Of a DNA stretch of 64,000 nucleotides, positions 53,692 to 62,663 are shown one piece after another. The notes beneath the pieces are model-generated. The model did not search any database and was not told where the DNA came from. It saw only the letters and a program-made list of their open reading frames with translations. Numbering within the stretch: the first letter of the stretch is position 1; every line of letters starts with the position of its first letter. The position numbers and the translations under genes were made by a program. The stretch is from positions 3,534,001-3,598,000 of the forward strand of contig NZ_CP036289.1 of the NCBI RefSeq assembly GCF_007748115.1. Reading direction: 5' to 3'. The stretch comes from Bremerella volcania. Lineage in GTDB: Bacteria > Planctomycetota > Planctomycetia > Pirellulales > Pirellulaceae.

Positions 53692-53850
53692 CCACGGATG
53701 ACACGGATGGAAATGAATCGAGAACGGGTACCAACTTCGCACTGCCGGGGGCGGCAGTGGCACCCACATACCATTTCTCTTCTATCCGTGGTCATCTGTG
53801 CCATCCGTGGTTGGTCTTCTCTTTTTGCATTTGAGAAGTTGGTACCCGGT
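53692..53850. repeat. composite inverted repeat (CCACGGATG family)
   Basis: Three nested inverted repeats occur. CCACGGATGACACGGATGG at the left faces CCATCCGTGG at 53801-53810. GGGTACCAACTTC (53726-53738) pairs with GAAGTTGGTACCC (53835-53847). ACTGCC pairs with GGCAGT around 53741-53758. CCACGGATG-type repeats are widespread non-coding elements. Translated frames across it are spurious. Confidence 0.75.
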
Positions 53851-53902
53851 TTGCCCTTCACCCTGGCTCTCTTCCCATCGGGGCGAGGGGACTGGAGGCT
53901 TG

Positions 53903-56095
53903 TTAGGGGGATTCGCGGTTTTGGAGACAGGCTACCACGATGCGGATTTCTTCGTAGGTGACCTCTTCTCCCAGGTGTTCGTACACGGGGCGGAGGGCTC
54001 TTAGGCCGCACTCTTCGATGGCGGCTTCGATGCGGCGGGCCGTTTCGCCGGTGACCCAGGCCGTGGGATCGTCGATCTTCTGCTCTTTGATGAACTGTTC
54101 GAGGTAGCCTTGGACGGTTGAGTTGGCCCGCTCGATAATCGCGGCGACTTCGTCCACCGTTTTCCCTTTGGCGAACAGGGTGAACGCGTCCTTCAGTTTC
54201 GGCGATTGATTCTTGGGGGCCTCACGGCGCGGGGCAGCAATGACCTCGGTTTCCAGCGCGTCGACTTCAACCCCTTCCGCCTGACAATAGTTGGCGATGT
54301 GCTTGGTGAATGCCTCGCCGTAGTCCTGGCACTTCTTGTCGCCGACCCCTTTGATCAAGCGGAAACTTTCAATCGTCGAGGGGCGATGCCGAGCCATCTC
54401 GCGAAGCGAACTGTCGCCAAAGACGATATACGCCGGGATGCCAGCCTCTTCGGCCTTCTCGCGGCGAAGCGATCGGAGCGACTCGAACAATCCGCGATCG
54501 ACTCCCTCCCAGTCGTCCCCCTTCCGCTTCCGTTTCGGCTTGTCTTCAGCATCGCCATCGGGCTTGGTCAGCTTCGGCGTGACTTCACCCCGCAAGAGTT
54601 GGCGACCACTTTCGGTGATCTTCAAAACGTTGAACTCGCCGGTCTTGGCCAGGAAACGCTGCCCGGCGAGTTGTTCGATCCAGGTGCGTACCGCGCGGAT
54701 GCTTTGATCTTGCAACAGCCCGTAGGTGCTCAGCTCGTCGTGCCCCAGTTCCAGCACGCGCTTGTCCCGCGAACCGCAGAGCACTTTGGCGTTGTGATCC
54801 GCCCCGAAACGTTCGCCTGTGCGGACGATGCAGGACAGAATCTTTTGCCCCAGGATGAGGCCATCTTCGACCAGGTCGACGGTGCCCAGGCAGACGTCGC
54901 ACGCTTCGCACTCGGCCTCTCCCAGGTCTTGGCCGAAGTAGCTGACGAGCATTTTGTGGCGGCACTCGGTGCCGATGCAGAAATGGTCGAGCGCTTCGAG
55001 CGAATGGAACGCCGCCTGCTGCGCGGTGTCGGGCAGGTCCCCGAGCATTCGCTTCCAGGTGACCAGATCGCCGCTGGAATAAAGCAGCACGCACTCGGCT
55101 TCCAGGCCATCGCGACCGGCGCGGCCACTTTCCTGCTGATAGCTTTCCAGCGACTTGGGCATGCCGGCATGCACGACGTATCGGACGTTCGACTTGTCGA
55201 TCCCCATGCCGAACGCGACCGTCGCGACGACGACGTCGGCGCGCTCTTGAATGAAGTCCTCTTGATGCTTCTGACGCTCCTCGTCGCTGAGGCCTGCGTG
55301 ATAGGGCAAGGCCTTGATGCCGACGTCGTTCAGCTGCTGGGCGATCGACTCGACGTCGGTTCGACGAATGCAATAGACGATGCCGGACTCGTTGGCATGC
55401 CGCGACACAATCTCTTGAATCTGGGCGAAACGATCTTTGCGGCGTTGGATGCGATAGACCAGGTTCGGACGATCGAACGAGCCAACCAGCATCTCGGGAT
55501 TGACCAGGCCTAGCTGCTGGGCGATGTCGCTGCGGACGCGCTGGGTCGCCGTGGCGGTGTAAGCGTGAATGCCGACGCCGGGGAAGCGATCTTTGAGCAT
55601 CCGCATCATGCGGTACTCGGGGCGGAAGTCGTGTCCCCATTCGCTGATGCAGTGCGATTCGTCGATGGCAAAGAACGAGACGTCGACGCTGCTTAAAAAG
55701 TCGAGCGTACGATCGGAAAGCAGCCGTTCGGGGGCCAGGTATACAAGTTTCGTGTCGCCGCTGCGAATGTCGGCGGCAATCGAACGCCGCTCGGCTGGGG
55801 TGACGGTGCTGTTGATGCACGCCGCGCGAATGCCGCACGCGGTCAGGGCATCGACCTGGTCTTTCATCAGCGAGATCAGCGGTGAAGCAATCACCGCGAC
55901 GCCAGGCTTGCAGAGGGCTGGTACCTGGTAGCAGAGCGACTTGCCGCCGCCGGTGGGCATGACCACGACCGAGTCGCGATCTTCAAGGACCGACTCCATC
56001 GCCTCGCGCTGCAAGGGACGAAACTGCTCGTACCCCCAGTACTTATGCATGGTCGCCAGCAAATCTTCGGTACTGGCTGGCGACGTTGAATCCAT
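53903..56095 (-). CDS. recQ: ATP-dependent DNA helicase RecQ
   Basis: 730 residues. Helicase motif 0 is at FRPLQREAM, Walker A is VVVMPTGGGKSLCYQ (~44-58), and the DExH box reads AIDESHCISEWGHDFRPEY (145-148 DESH). Motif VI is SYQQESGRAGRDG. The RecQ zinc site spans CRHKMLVSYFGQDLGEAEC and CDVC. A winged helix and an HRDC domain (~520-600) follow. A C-terminal HTH-like tail (AFTLFAKGKTVDEVAAIIER) completes it. It unwinds recombination intermediates and stalled forks. The gene appears monocistronic, with a signal-poor 5' region. Confidence 0.95.
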   Translation of the reverse strand: MDSTSPASTEDLLATMHKYWGYEQFRPLQREAMESVLEDRDSVVVMPTGGGKSLCYQVPALCKPGVAVIASPLISLMKDQVDALTACGIRAACINSTVTPAERRSIAADIRSGDTKLVYLAPERLLSDRTLDFLSSVDVSFFAIDESHCISEWGHDFRPEYRMMRMLKDRFPGVGIHAYTATATQRVRSDIAQQLGLVNPEMLVGSFDRPNLVYRIQRRKDRFAQIQEIVSRHANESGIVYCIRRTDVESIAQQLNDVGIKALPYHAGLSDEERQKHQEDFIQERADVVVATVAFGMGIDKSNVRYVVHAGMPKSLESYQQESGRAGRDGLEAECVLLYSSGDLVTWKRMLGDLPDTAQQAAFHSLEALDHFCIGTECRHKMLVSYFGQDLGEAECEACDVCLGTVDLVEDGLILGQKILSCIVRTGERFGADHNAKVLCGSRDKRVLELGHDELSTYGLLQDQSIRAVRTWIEQLAGQRFLAKTGEFNVLKITESGRQLLRGEVTPKLTKPDGDAEDKPKRKRKGDDWEGVDRGLFESLRSLRREKAEEAGIPAYIVFGDSSLREMARHRPSTIESFRLIKGVGDKKCQDYGEAFTKHIANYCQAEGVEVDALETEVIAAPRREAPKNQSPKLKDAFTLFAKGKTVDEVAAIIERANSTVQGYLEQFIKEQKIDDPTAWVTGETARRIEAAIEECGLRALRPVYEHLGEEVTYEEIRIVVACLQNRESP

Positions 56096-56266
56096 GAGTT
56101 TTGCCCGAAGCGCGAGAACCGAAACATCACCCCGCGCGATCCGTCCTTCGCATCGCCATCAGCGAGGAACGTTTAGTGTAGAGGCGCTGATTCCAGGAGG
56201 CAACCGTGGCGGATGGAGGATGAAGAGACAGGGTGGCCTCTAGGTGCCGCAGGCACGCTCTCTCTG

Positions 56267-56295
56267 GTCCCCTCTCCCCATAGGGGCGAGGGGAC
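56267..56295. repeat. CCCCTC/GAGGGG hairpin, second copy
   Basis: GTCCCCTCTCCCC (56267-56279) pairs with GGGGCGAGGGGAC (56283-56295) around ATA, with one mismatch. It is related to the hairpin at 52618 and lies just after the end of the xylR-like gene. Confidence 0.7.
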
Positions 56296-56352
56296 AGGAG
56301 AAGAGTATATCCCCATCCAGATTCAGTTGCACAGACGGATGCAATTGCACAG

Positions 56353-57513
56353 CTAGTTCGGTTGAACCTTGCGGCGATAGGCGGTTGGCGAGAGGCCCGT
56401 CTTTTTGCGGAAGGTGGCGCTCATGTATTCGACGTGTTCGAAGCCGGCGCGGTCGGCGATGTCACCGATGCTTAAATCGGTGTCGTGCAGCAGTTGGCGG
56501 ACTTTGTCGAGACGCTGGTGTACGATCGCTTCGTGGGGCGTTTGGCCGGTGATCTGCTTGAAGCGGTACTCGAGAATTCGGCGCGTGCTATCGACGGCCT
56601 TGAGCACGTCGCCGACGTTGATGCCGTCGCACGCGTGTTCGCGAATGAACTGCATCGCCATGCCGACCAGCGGGTCTTCGGTCGCCAGCACGTCGGTCGA
56701 GCGGCGCGTGGCGATGCCCAGCGGCGGGATCAGCTTCTTCATCTCTTTGGGCGTTTGCCCTTTCATCATTTGATCGAGCAGCTTGGCGGCCTCGAAGCCG
56801 GTGCGGCGGCTGTCGGGAATGACGCTGGATAACGGCGGCGAGCAAAGATCGCACAACAGGCGATCGTTATCGACCCCGATCACGGCGACTTGACGCGGCA
56901 CGTCGATCTCCAGTTCTCGACACGCTTCCAACAACAATTGACCACGAATATCGAAGCAGGCCATGATGCCGATCGGCTGCGGCAGACGTTCGATCCAGCG
57001 GTCGAGCTTCTGGACGTTCTTGGGGGTCGAGTTCTTCCCATCTTCACCGGTCGGAAGATCGAGCACGTGACAACCATGGCCATGCGCGGCGAGCGCTTCG
57101 ACGAAAAACTTCTCGCGCAGCTTGCTCCACGCGAAAGTGCTATCGCCGCAGAAGGCGAAGTGGGCGAAGCCGCGCTGCAGAAGGTGCTCGACCGCCATCT
57201 GCGAGATGGCCTTGTCGTCGGTTTCGACCCACGGCAGTTCCGGCATCAAGCGGGCAGCACTAACGTCGACGATCGGGATGTTGAGCGGCTTCAGCGCGGC
57301 GGCAATCTCCGGCGTTTCGACCCGCGCGATGATGCCATCTCCATTCCACTGCTTGAGCCACTTCGGCGGCGTCGCACCGCGACCTTGCTCGGGTAGGAAG
57401 ATCGACCAGCGCTGGTACTCTTCCATGTATCTCACAACGCCATCCAAGAGCCCCCGGGCATACTCATTGGAGGTCTCGATCAATAGAGCGACCTCTTTGC
57501 GAGGTTGAATCAT
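56353..57513 (-). CDS. XylR-type AraC-family transcription regulator
   Basis: 386 residues. The N-terminal ~270 resemble periplasmic-binding/LacI sensor domains (RKEVALLIETSNEYARGLLD; AVIGVDNDRLLCDLCSPPLS). The C-terminal ~105 are an AraC double HTH (LSIGDIADRAGFEHVEYMSA and FRKKTGLSPTAYRRK). Such regulators bind a sugar and activate carbohydrate genes. It is divergent from a Gfo/Idh/MocA oxidoreductase gene with 216 bases between starts, the likely target. The ATG at 57513 matches the family start. Confidence 0.88.
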   Translation of the reverse strand: MIQPRKEVALLIETSNEYARGLLDGVVRYMEEYQRWSIFLPEQGRGATPPKWLKQWNGDGIIARVETPEIAAALKPLNIPIVDVSAARLMPELPWVETDDKAISQMAVEHLLQRGFAHFAFCGDSTFAWSKLREKFFVEALAAHGHGCHVLDLPTGEDGKNSTPKNVQKLDRWIERLPQPIGIMACFDIRGQLLLEACRELEIDVPRQVAVIGVDNDRLLCDLCSPPLSSVIPDSRRTGFEAAKLLDQMMKGQTPKEMKKLIPPLGIATRRSTDVLATEDPLVGMAMQFIREHACDGINVGDVLKAVDSTRRILEYRFKQITGQTPHEAIVHQRLDKVRQLLHDTDLSIGDIADRAGFEHVEYMSATFRKKTGLSPTAYRRKVQPN

Positions 57514-57729
57514 GGTCGTCCTCGGAGATGAAAAGCAGCTGGTGTGAAAATTGAAAAGGGAACCGAGGATCATTATGATAGTCGATTTATGGCGGCGAAT
57601 CCCCCCAGCTTGTGAAATACCTATTGTTTAGTGCAAGTTTTCTCATAGCATTTGCGCGTCATTTCTGCTCTGCTGAATGGAGTAAGGCATTGCCATTCAC
57701 CTCGTCTAGTCCCCTCCAGGTAGATTCCA

Positions 57730-58878
57730 ATGAGCGAAAAAGTTATTAATGTCGCGATGATCGGTTTGGGTTTTGGAGCCGAGTTCATTCCCATTTACCA
57801 AGCTCATCCCAATGCTAACGTTTACGCCCTCTGCCGCCGTGACGAAACTGCGCTGAAGAAATCGGGGGACATGTTCGGTATCGAGAAACTGTATACCGAA
57901 TACGAAGACGTCCTGGCGGATCCGAACGTTGACTTCGTTCATATCAACTCGCCCATTCCGGACCATGCCTGGATGTCGCTGAAGGCGCTGGATGCCGGCA
58001 AGCACGTCATGTGCACCGTGCCGATGGCCACCACCATCGACGAGTGCCGCCAGATCGTCGAGAAGGTCGCCGAAACCGGCCTGAAGTACATGATGGCCGA
58101 AACGGTCGTCTACAGCCGAGAGTACCTGTTCATCAAGCAGCTTTACGAATCGGGCGAACTGGGCAAGGTCCAATACATGCAGGCCTCGCACCCGCAAGAC
58201 ATGGAAGGCTGGCCGGAATATTGGGAACGCATGATCCCGATGCACTACGCCACCCACGTGGTCAGCCCGGTATTGGGTCTGGTCGATGGCCTGGCCGAGT
58301 ACGTCAGCTGCTTCGGTTCAGGCAGCATCAGCAACGAACTGGCCCAGAAGTCGGGCAACCCCTTCGCGGTTGAATCGTGCCACATCAAGATTAAAGACAG
58401 CGACATCTCCGCTCAGATCTGGCGATTCCTGTTCGATACGGCTCGTCAGTATCGCGAAAGCTTTGACGTCTACGGCACGAAGAAGAGCTTCGAATGGTCG
58501 CTCGTCGAAGGGGAACCGCACGTGCTGCACACGGCTAAGTTGCCGGAACCAGAAATCGCGTCGCACGTCGAGATCCCGGACTTCGCTCACCTGCTGCCGG
58601 AACCGATCCAGAAGTTCACGCAGTCGATCGAAGACGCCGCGCACCTTTCATTCATTCAAGGGGGCGGTCACGGCGGCTCGCACCCGCACCTGGTCCATGA
58701 AATGATCAGCGCGTTGATCGAAGATCGCGATCCGATGCCGAATGCCGTCACGTCGGCCAATTGGACCTGCGTCGGCATTTGTGCCCACGAGTCCGCCATG
58801 AAGGGTGGCGAAATCGTTCGCCTGCCGGAATTCACGCTGCAGAAGCCGAAGGCCCGTAAGACGGTTACCGCTTCCTAA
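57730..58878 (+). CDS. Gfo/Idh/MocA-family oxidoreductase, EKP motif altered
   Basis: 382 residues. The N-terminal Rossmann fold has INVAMIGLGFGAEFIPIYQA for NAD(P) binding. The motif that is usually EKP reads GKHVMCTVPMATTIDEC, so the catalytic Lys is replaced by Val. The C-terminal domain has EYLFIKQLYESGELGKVQ and GGGHGGSHPHLVHEMISAL. Members oxidise or isomerise sugars and cyclitols. The altered motif suggests a different reaction, as in lyase-like or epimerase members. It is preceded by a divergent sugar-type regulator, and a terminator follows at 58907. Confidence 0.85.
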   Translation: MSEKVINVAMIGLGFGAEFIPIYQAHPNANVYALCRRDETALKKSGDMFGIEKLYTEYEDVLADPNVDFVHINSPIPDHAWMSLKALDAGKHVMCTVPMATTIDECRQIVEKVAETGLKYMMAETVVYSREYLFIKQLYESGELGKVQYMQASHPQDMEGWPEYWERMIPMHYATHVVSPVLGLVDGLAEYVSCFGSGSISNELAQKSGNPFAVESCHIKIKDSDISAQIWRFLFDTARQYRESFDVYGTKKSFEWSLVEGEPHVLHTAKLPEPEIASHVEIPDFAHLLPEPIQKFTQSIEDAAHLSFIQGGGHGGSHPHLVHEMISALIEDRDPMPNAVTSANWTCVGICAHESAMKGGEIVRLPEFTLQKPKARKTVTAS

Positions 58879-58906
58879 GCAACCCGATCCGTTCCGTCCA
58901 CCCAGC

Positions 58907-58951
58907 GGACAGTTGAAGCCTTCCTTGGGAGGCTTTGGCTGTCCGTTTTTT
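58907..58951 (+). terminator. rho-independent terminator
   Basis: GGACAG-(TT)GAAGCCTTCC pairs with GGGAGGCTTTGGCTGTCC and is followed by G and six T. It ends the Gfo/Idh/MocA transcript. Confidence 0.88.
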
Positions 58952-59062
58952 CGTTCGAACAGCGAAAGAGAGAAACGCTTTGAAGACCGCTGGAGTTGTG
59001 CAAAGCGTTTCGAGTTCATTCAAGCGGTCGAGCGGTTCTCGATCGCTTAGGAGAGCTGCGGC

Positions 59063-59236
59063 CTAAACGGCCAGAGCTTTACCGATCACGCCAGCTTGTC
59101 GCTGGAAACATTCGCTGCGGCGAAGAAATCTGGCTTTGGCCGGAACGCTGTGGGTCAGCGTCGCCAGGCGGCGGTACTTGTCGGCGAGAGCCATTTTCAC
59201 GGCAACTTTGTTTTCGATCTCGGTCTTTTTGGTCAT
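59063..59236 (-). CDS. 57-residue basic helical protein
   Basis: A short frame reads MTKKTEIENKVAVKMALADK, then YRRLATLTHSVPAKARFLRR and SECFQRQAGVIGKALAV. The KYRRLA-x-A-K-x-RF/LRR-x-YQRQA pattern resembles tiny conserved planctomycete proteins of unknown function. It fills the otherwise empty gap between a terminator and aroK. The ribosome binding site is weak (GAGG 12 bases upstream). Strong basic charge and helix content suggest nucleic-acid or ribosome association, but that is inference. Confidence 0.6.
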   Translation of the reverse strand: MTKKTEIENKVAVKMALADKYRRLATLTHSVPAKARFLRRSECFQRQAGVIGKALAV

Positions 59237-59478
59237 ATAGAACGATGCCTCAGGGACATGCTTAATGGATTCACGCGAATCCGAACCAGCTAATTTTAAT
59301 CTCGTCTGGGGCGAAGCTCCTATCCCTCTTTGAATGTCAGCCGCGAATTTCGGGAAGTCCCCGAATTCTCAGCCGATTCCCTCTCATTTCCCCGTGCCAA
59401 GGGTTGGCAAAAAGCCGAAGATGACGTGAGATGAAAGGAACGATTTTACGCAAACGTCTCCTCCTCAAATGAGTCTCT

Positions 59479-60012
59479 ATGACAGTCGAAGCTGGAACCA
59501 ACGTCACGTTGATCGGGATGCCAGGCTCGGGCAAAAGCACGATCGGGGTCGTACTGGCCAAACGGATCAACCTGCAGTTCGTCGATACCGACCTCATCAT
59601 CCAAACCAGTCAGCAGCGGACGCTACAGCAAATCATGGATGCCGAAGGCTTCGACCGATTCTGCCAGATCGAGGAAAACGCCGTGCTGAGCCTGGAGGTC
59701 GACCACCACGTGATCGCCACCGGCGGAAGCGTTTGCTACGGGGCGGAAGGGATGGCCCACCTTAAGCGGTTAGGGCGGATCGTCTTTCTGAAGACCAGCC
59801 TGCAAACCCTCGAGCAGCGTTTGTCGAACATGGCAACGCGCGGCATCGCCCTGAAACCGGGGCAAAGCCTGGAACATCTGCTCAACGAGCGGAACGAGCT
59901 GTACGAAAAGTACGCCGAGATCACCATCGAGTGCGACGGTCTGAACGTCGAACGCATTTCTGAACGGATCGAAGCGGCCCTCTCACGAGCGGTCCGGCCG
60001 ACGTCAGAATAA
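59479..60012 (+). CDS. aroK: shikimate kinase
   Basis: 177 residues. The P-loop is LIGMPGSGKSTIGVVLA (~11-27). The shikimate-binding acid is in QFVDTDLIIQTSQQRTLQQI, and HHVIATGGSVCYGAEGM is the GGG-type substrate loop. The lid region has MATRGIALKPGQS. It phosphorylates shikimate in aromatic amino-acid synthesis. The GGS in place of the usual GGG and the slightly different lid hint that it could use another small alcohol, since shikimate-kinase-like enzymes sometimes do. No other aro gene is nearby. Confidence 0.8.
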   Translation: MTVEAGTNVTLIGMPGSGKSTIGVVLAKRINLQFVDTDLIIQTSQQRTLQQIMDAEGFDRFCQIEENAVLSLEVDHHVIATGGSVCYGAEGMAHLKRLGRIVFLKTSLQTLEQRLSNMATRGIALKPGQSLEHLLNERNELYEKYAEITIECDGLNVERISERIEAALSRAVRPTSE

Positions 60013-60108
60013 GGAACTGTGAAGGCGAGGGGAAAAAGGTCAATTTAGTTGACGCATAGGGTCATCGTCGCGTGAGGGGGGCATTTTGCATAATGAGGGC
60101 TCGTTCGA

Positions 60109-61482
60109 ATGACGATTCCCACTCGCCTGAAGACAGCCGTGACCAACCCGCACTCCCCCGAAAATCGCGAAGCAGCACCTAGTCGCTGGTCGGTTATTGC
60201 CACGGCCGCGGCGGCCGGATTTCTGACCTATTTCGCCATGTACGCGTTTCGCAAGCCCTTCACGGCGGCGACTTACGCGGGCGAAGGCCTCTGGGGAAGT
60301 GGTATCGAGCTGAAGACGTCGTTCGTCATCGCTCAGATCATCGGCTATGCGCTGTCGAAGTATCTCGGAATCGATTTCTGTACGCGAATCCCCGATCGCT
60401 TCCGCACCCTGGCGCTACTGGCGCTGATTGGGCTCGCCGAGTTGGCGTTGGTACTGTTCGCCGTGCTGCCGACGCCTGGCAAGGTGTTTGCCATCTTCCT
60501 CAACGGCCTCCCCCTGGGATTGGTTTGGGGGCTGGTCGTTCGCTACCTGGAAGGACGACGCAGCAGCGACCTGCTACTGGCGTGCTTGTGCTGCTCGTTC
60601 ATCGTTTCGAGCGGCGTCGTGAAAGACGTCGGTCGGGCATGGATCGGCGTCGGGGTCGACCCGTACTGGATGCCAGCAGTCACCGGGCTGTGTTTCCTGC
60701 CCATGTTTCTGCTGGCCCTGGGCATGCTGATGTGTTTGCCGGCTCCGGATGAAGCGGACGTTCAGTCGCGTTCGAAACGGGGGGAGATGTCCGCCAGCGA
60801 TCGCTGGTCGTTTGTCCGCACGCAGTGGAATACGCTGTGGCCCCTGCTCCTCTTTTACATGGGTCTGACGGCGTACCGCGACTTTCGCGATAACTACTCG
60901 GTCGAGATCTTGAACAAGCTGGGCTACGCCGAGGCACCTGCGATCTTTTCGCGCATGGAACTCCCGGTCGCTTTGCTGGTAACCCTGGCGCTGGGGGCGT
61001 TGATCCTCGTACAGAACCACCGCCACGGATTGATGGCCATCTATAGTTCGATGATCCTGGGCATGGCGATCATCTTTGCCTCGACGAGTATGATTTACGC
61101 CGGAATGATTTCAGGGCTGACTTGGATGATTCTGGTCGGACTCGGCAGCTACCTGGCCTACGTCCCTTTCAATGCCGTGCTGTTTGAACGACTCGTCGCC
61201 CTGCGCGGGGCCGGCAGCGCGGTGTTCGGAATCTATTTGGCCGACGCACTCGGGTATACGGGAAGCATCGGCGTTCAACTTTATAAAGACCTGGGAGCCG
61301 ACTCCCTCGATCGCCTGACCTACTTTCAGCACTTTTCCTTTGCCCTGTCGGCTTGCGGAATCTGCTGCCTGGTGATCAGTGGTCTGGCGATCTTGATCGG
61401 GCAACGCAAACGGGTCCTTAGCCAGAACAACAGCTCACAGCCTTCGGCGTGTCCCCAAGCCGCTGAAGTTATCTCGCAATAG
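60109..61482 (+). CDS. MFS transporter, DUF5690 family
   Basis: 457 residues with about 12 membrane segments. The N-terminal KPFTAATYAGEGLWGSGIEL and the later TAYRDFRDNYSVEILNKLGY and LSKYLGIDFCTRIPDRFR fit DUF5690, an MFS branch usually annotated as hypothetical. It is followed 17 bases later by an FAD-dependent oxidoreductase and then phosphonoacetaldehyde hydrolase. It is therefore a good candidate for uptake of an aminoalkyl-phosphonate. The substrate is inferred from context only. Confidence 0.75.
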   Translation: MTIPTRLKTAVTNPHSPENREAAPSRWSVIATAAAAGFLTYFAMYAFRKPFTAATYAGEGLWGSGIELKTSFVIAQIIGYALSKYLGIDFCTRIPDRFRTLALLALIGLAELALVLFAVLPTPGKVFAIFLNGLPLGLVWGLVVRYLEGRRSSDLLLACLCCSFIVSSGVVKDVGRAWIGVGVDPYWMPAVTGLCFLPMFLLALGMLMCLPAPDEADVQSRSKRGEMSASDRWSFVRTQWNTLWPLLLFYMGLTAYRDFRDNYSVEILNKLGYAEAPAIFSRMELPVALLVTLALGALILVQNHRHGLMAIYSSMILGMAIIFASTSMIYAGMISGLTWMILVGLGSYLAYVPFNAVLFERLVALRGAGSAVFGIYLADALGYTGSIGVQLYKDLGADSLDRLTYFQHFSFALSACGICCLVISGLAILIGQRKRVLSQNNSSQPSACPQAAEVISQ

Positions 61483-61499
61483 GAACGAAAGTCATTCAC

Positions 61500-62663
61500 A
61501 TGCATTACGATTTGATCGTCGTCGGTGGCGGCATTGTCGGTCTGGGCCATGCCTGGGCGGCCGCGAAACAGGGTCAGACGGTGGCCGTCTTCGACAATAA
61601 CCCGCGCGCCGAAGGGGCAAGCATTCGCAACTTCGGCATGATCTGGCCCGTTGGTCAGCCAGCGGGAACGCAGCGGGCACTCGCGTTGCGCAGCCGTACT
61701 TTGTGGCGAGAACTGGGCGCCGCGGCTGGCTTCCCGGTACACGAGTGCGGATCGCTCCACCTGGCTCATCACGACGACGAACTGGCCGTGCTCCAGGAGT
61801 TTGCTCCCTCGACGGCTGCCGACGGTCTCGATATTGAACTGGTTACGCCCAGGCAAATTGCCGACCTCACGCCGGCTGCCAACCAGGCGGGCTTGAAGGG
61901 TGGTCTCTATTCGCATACCGAACTGCGGGTAACCCCTCCGACGGCGGTTAGTTCGATTTCGGCCTACCTGGCCGACGCGCACAACGTGAAGTTCCATTTC
62001 GATTCCCCGATCATCAAGGTCGATTCGGGCGAGGTCACCAGCTCCCATGGACAGACCTGGACGGCCGAGCGCATCGTCATCGCGACCGGTGCTTACTTTC
62101 AGCATCTGTTTCCTGAAGCCCACCAGGCCGAACGGCTTCTGATTTGCAAACTGCAGATGATGCTCACCGAAGCCCAGCCTGCCGGGTGGAATCTCGGTCC
62201 GCATATCGCCAGCGGACTGACCCTCCGTCACTATCCTTCGTTCCGCGATTGCCCTTCGTTGGCCGCCGTCAAACAGCGGTTCGCGGAAGACTCGCCCCAA
62301 CTCGATCGCTATGGCATTCACGTGATGGCCTCGCAGGCCGATAACGGCGGCTTGATCCTGGGTGATTCGCACGAGTACGGGGACGATATCGAACCGACCG
62401 ACAAGGCCGAGATCGACGCGCTGATGCTCGAGGAACTTCAAAAGATCATGAACGTTCCTAACTGGAACATCACCCGGCGCTGGCACGGCTTGTACGCCAA
62501 GCACCCGACGCAAATGTGTTTCGTGTGCGAGGTTCGCCCGGAAGTTCTCGTCGTCAATGGTTTCGGTGGCAACGGAATGACCCTTTCCTTGGCCTTCTCG
62601 GAATCGATCATCCATCGCTGGCGAAATTCCGCACAATGGGAGGTGCTTCATGGAACCAACTAA
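61500..62663 (+). CDS. FAD-dependent oxidoreductase, TIGR03364 type (phosphonate-linked)
   Basis: 387 residues of the glycine-oxidase/DAO superfamily. The FAD motif is LIVVGGGIVGLGHAWAAAKQ (~6-25). ARNFGM-type residues ASIRNFGMIWP lie near 42, and RWHGLYAKHP and VVNGFGGNGMTLSLAFSE form the C-terminal FAD contacts. TIGR03364 enzymes cluster with phosphonoacetaldehyde hydrolase. Related enzymes oxidise 2-aminoethylphosphonate or its N-methyl form to phosphonoacetaldehyde. The gene overlaps phnX by 14 bases. The exact substrate is not fixed by sequence. Confidence 0.85.
   Translation: MHYDLIVVGGGIVGLGHAWAAAKQGQTVAVFDNNPRAEGASIRNFGMIWPVGQPAGTQRALALRSRTLWRELGAAAGFPVHECGSLHLAHHDDELAVLQEFAPSTAADGLDIELVTPRQIADLTPAANQAGLKGGLYSHTELRVTPPTAVSSISAYLADAHNVKFHFDSPIIKVDSGEVTSSHGQTWTAERIVIATGAYFQHLFPEAHQAERLLICKLQMMLTEAQPAGWNLGPHIASGLTLRHYPSFRDCPSLAAVKQRFAEDSPQLDRYGIHVMASQADNGGLILGDSHEYGDDIEPTDKAEIDALMLEELQKIMNVPNWNITRRWHGLYAKHPTQMCFVCEVRPEVLVVNGFGGNGMTLSLAFSESIIHRWRNSAQWEVLHGTN

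Noticed and set aside
53640-54011. 123-codon minus-strand frame overlapping the recQ end
   Set aside because: It is translated from the CCACGGATG inverted repeat, a non-coding element that often gives spurious frames.
54206-55513. 435-codon plus-strand frame antisense to recQ
   Set aside because: RecQ motifs are complete on the other strand. The antisense product is a GC-codon shadow without recognisable domains.
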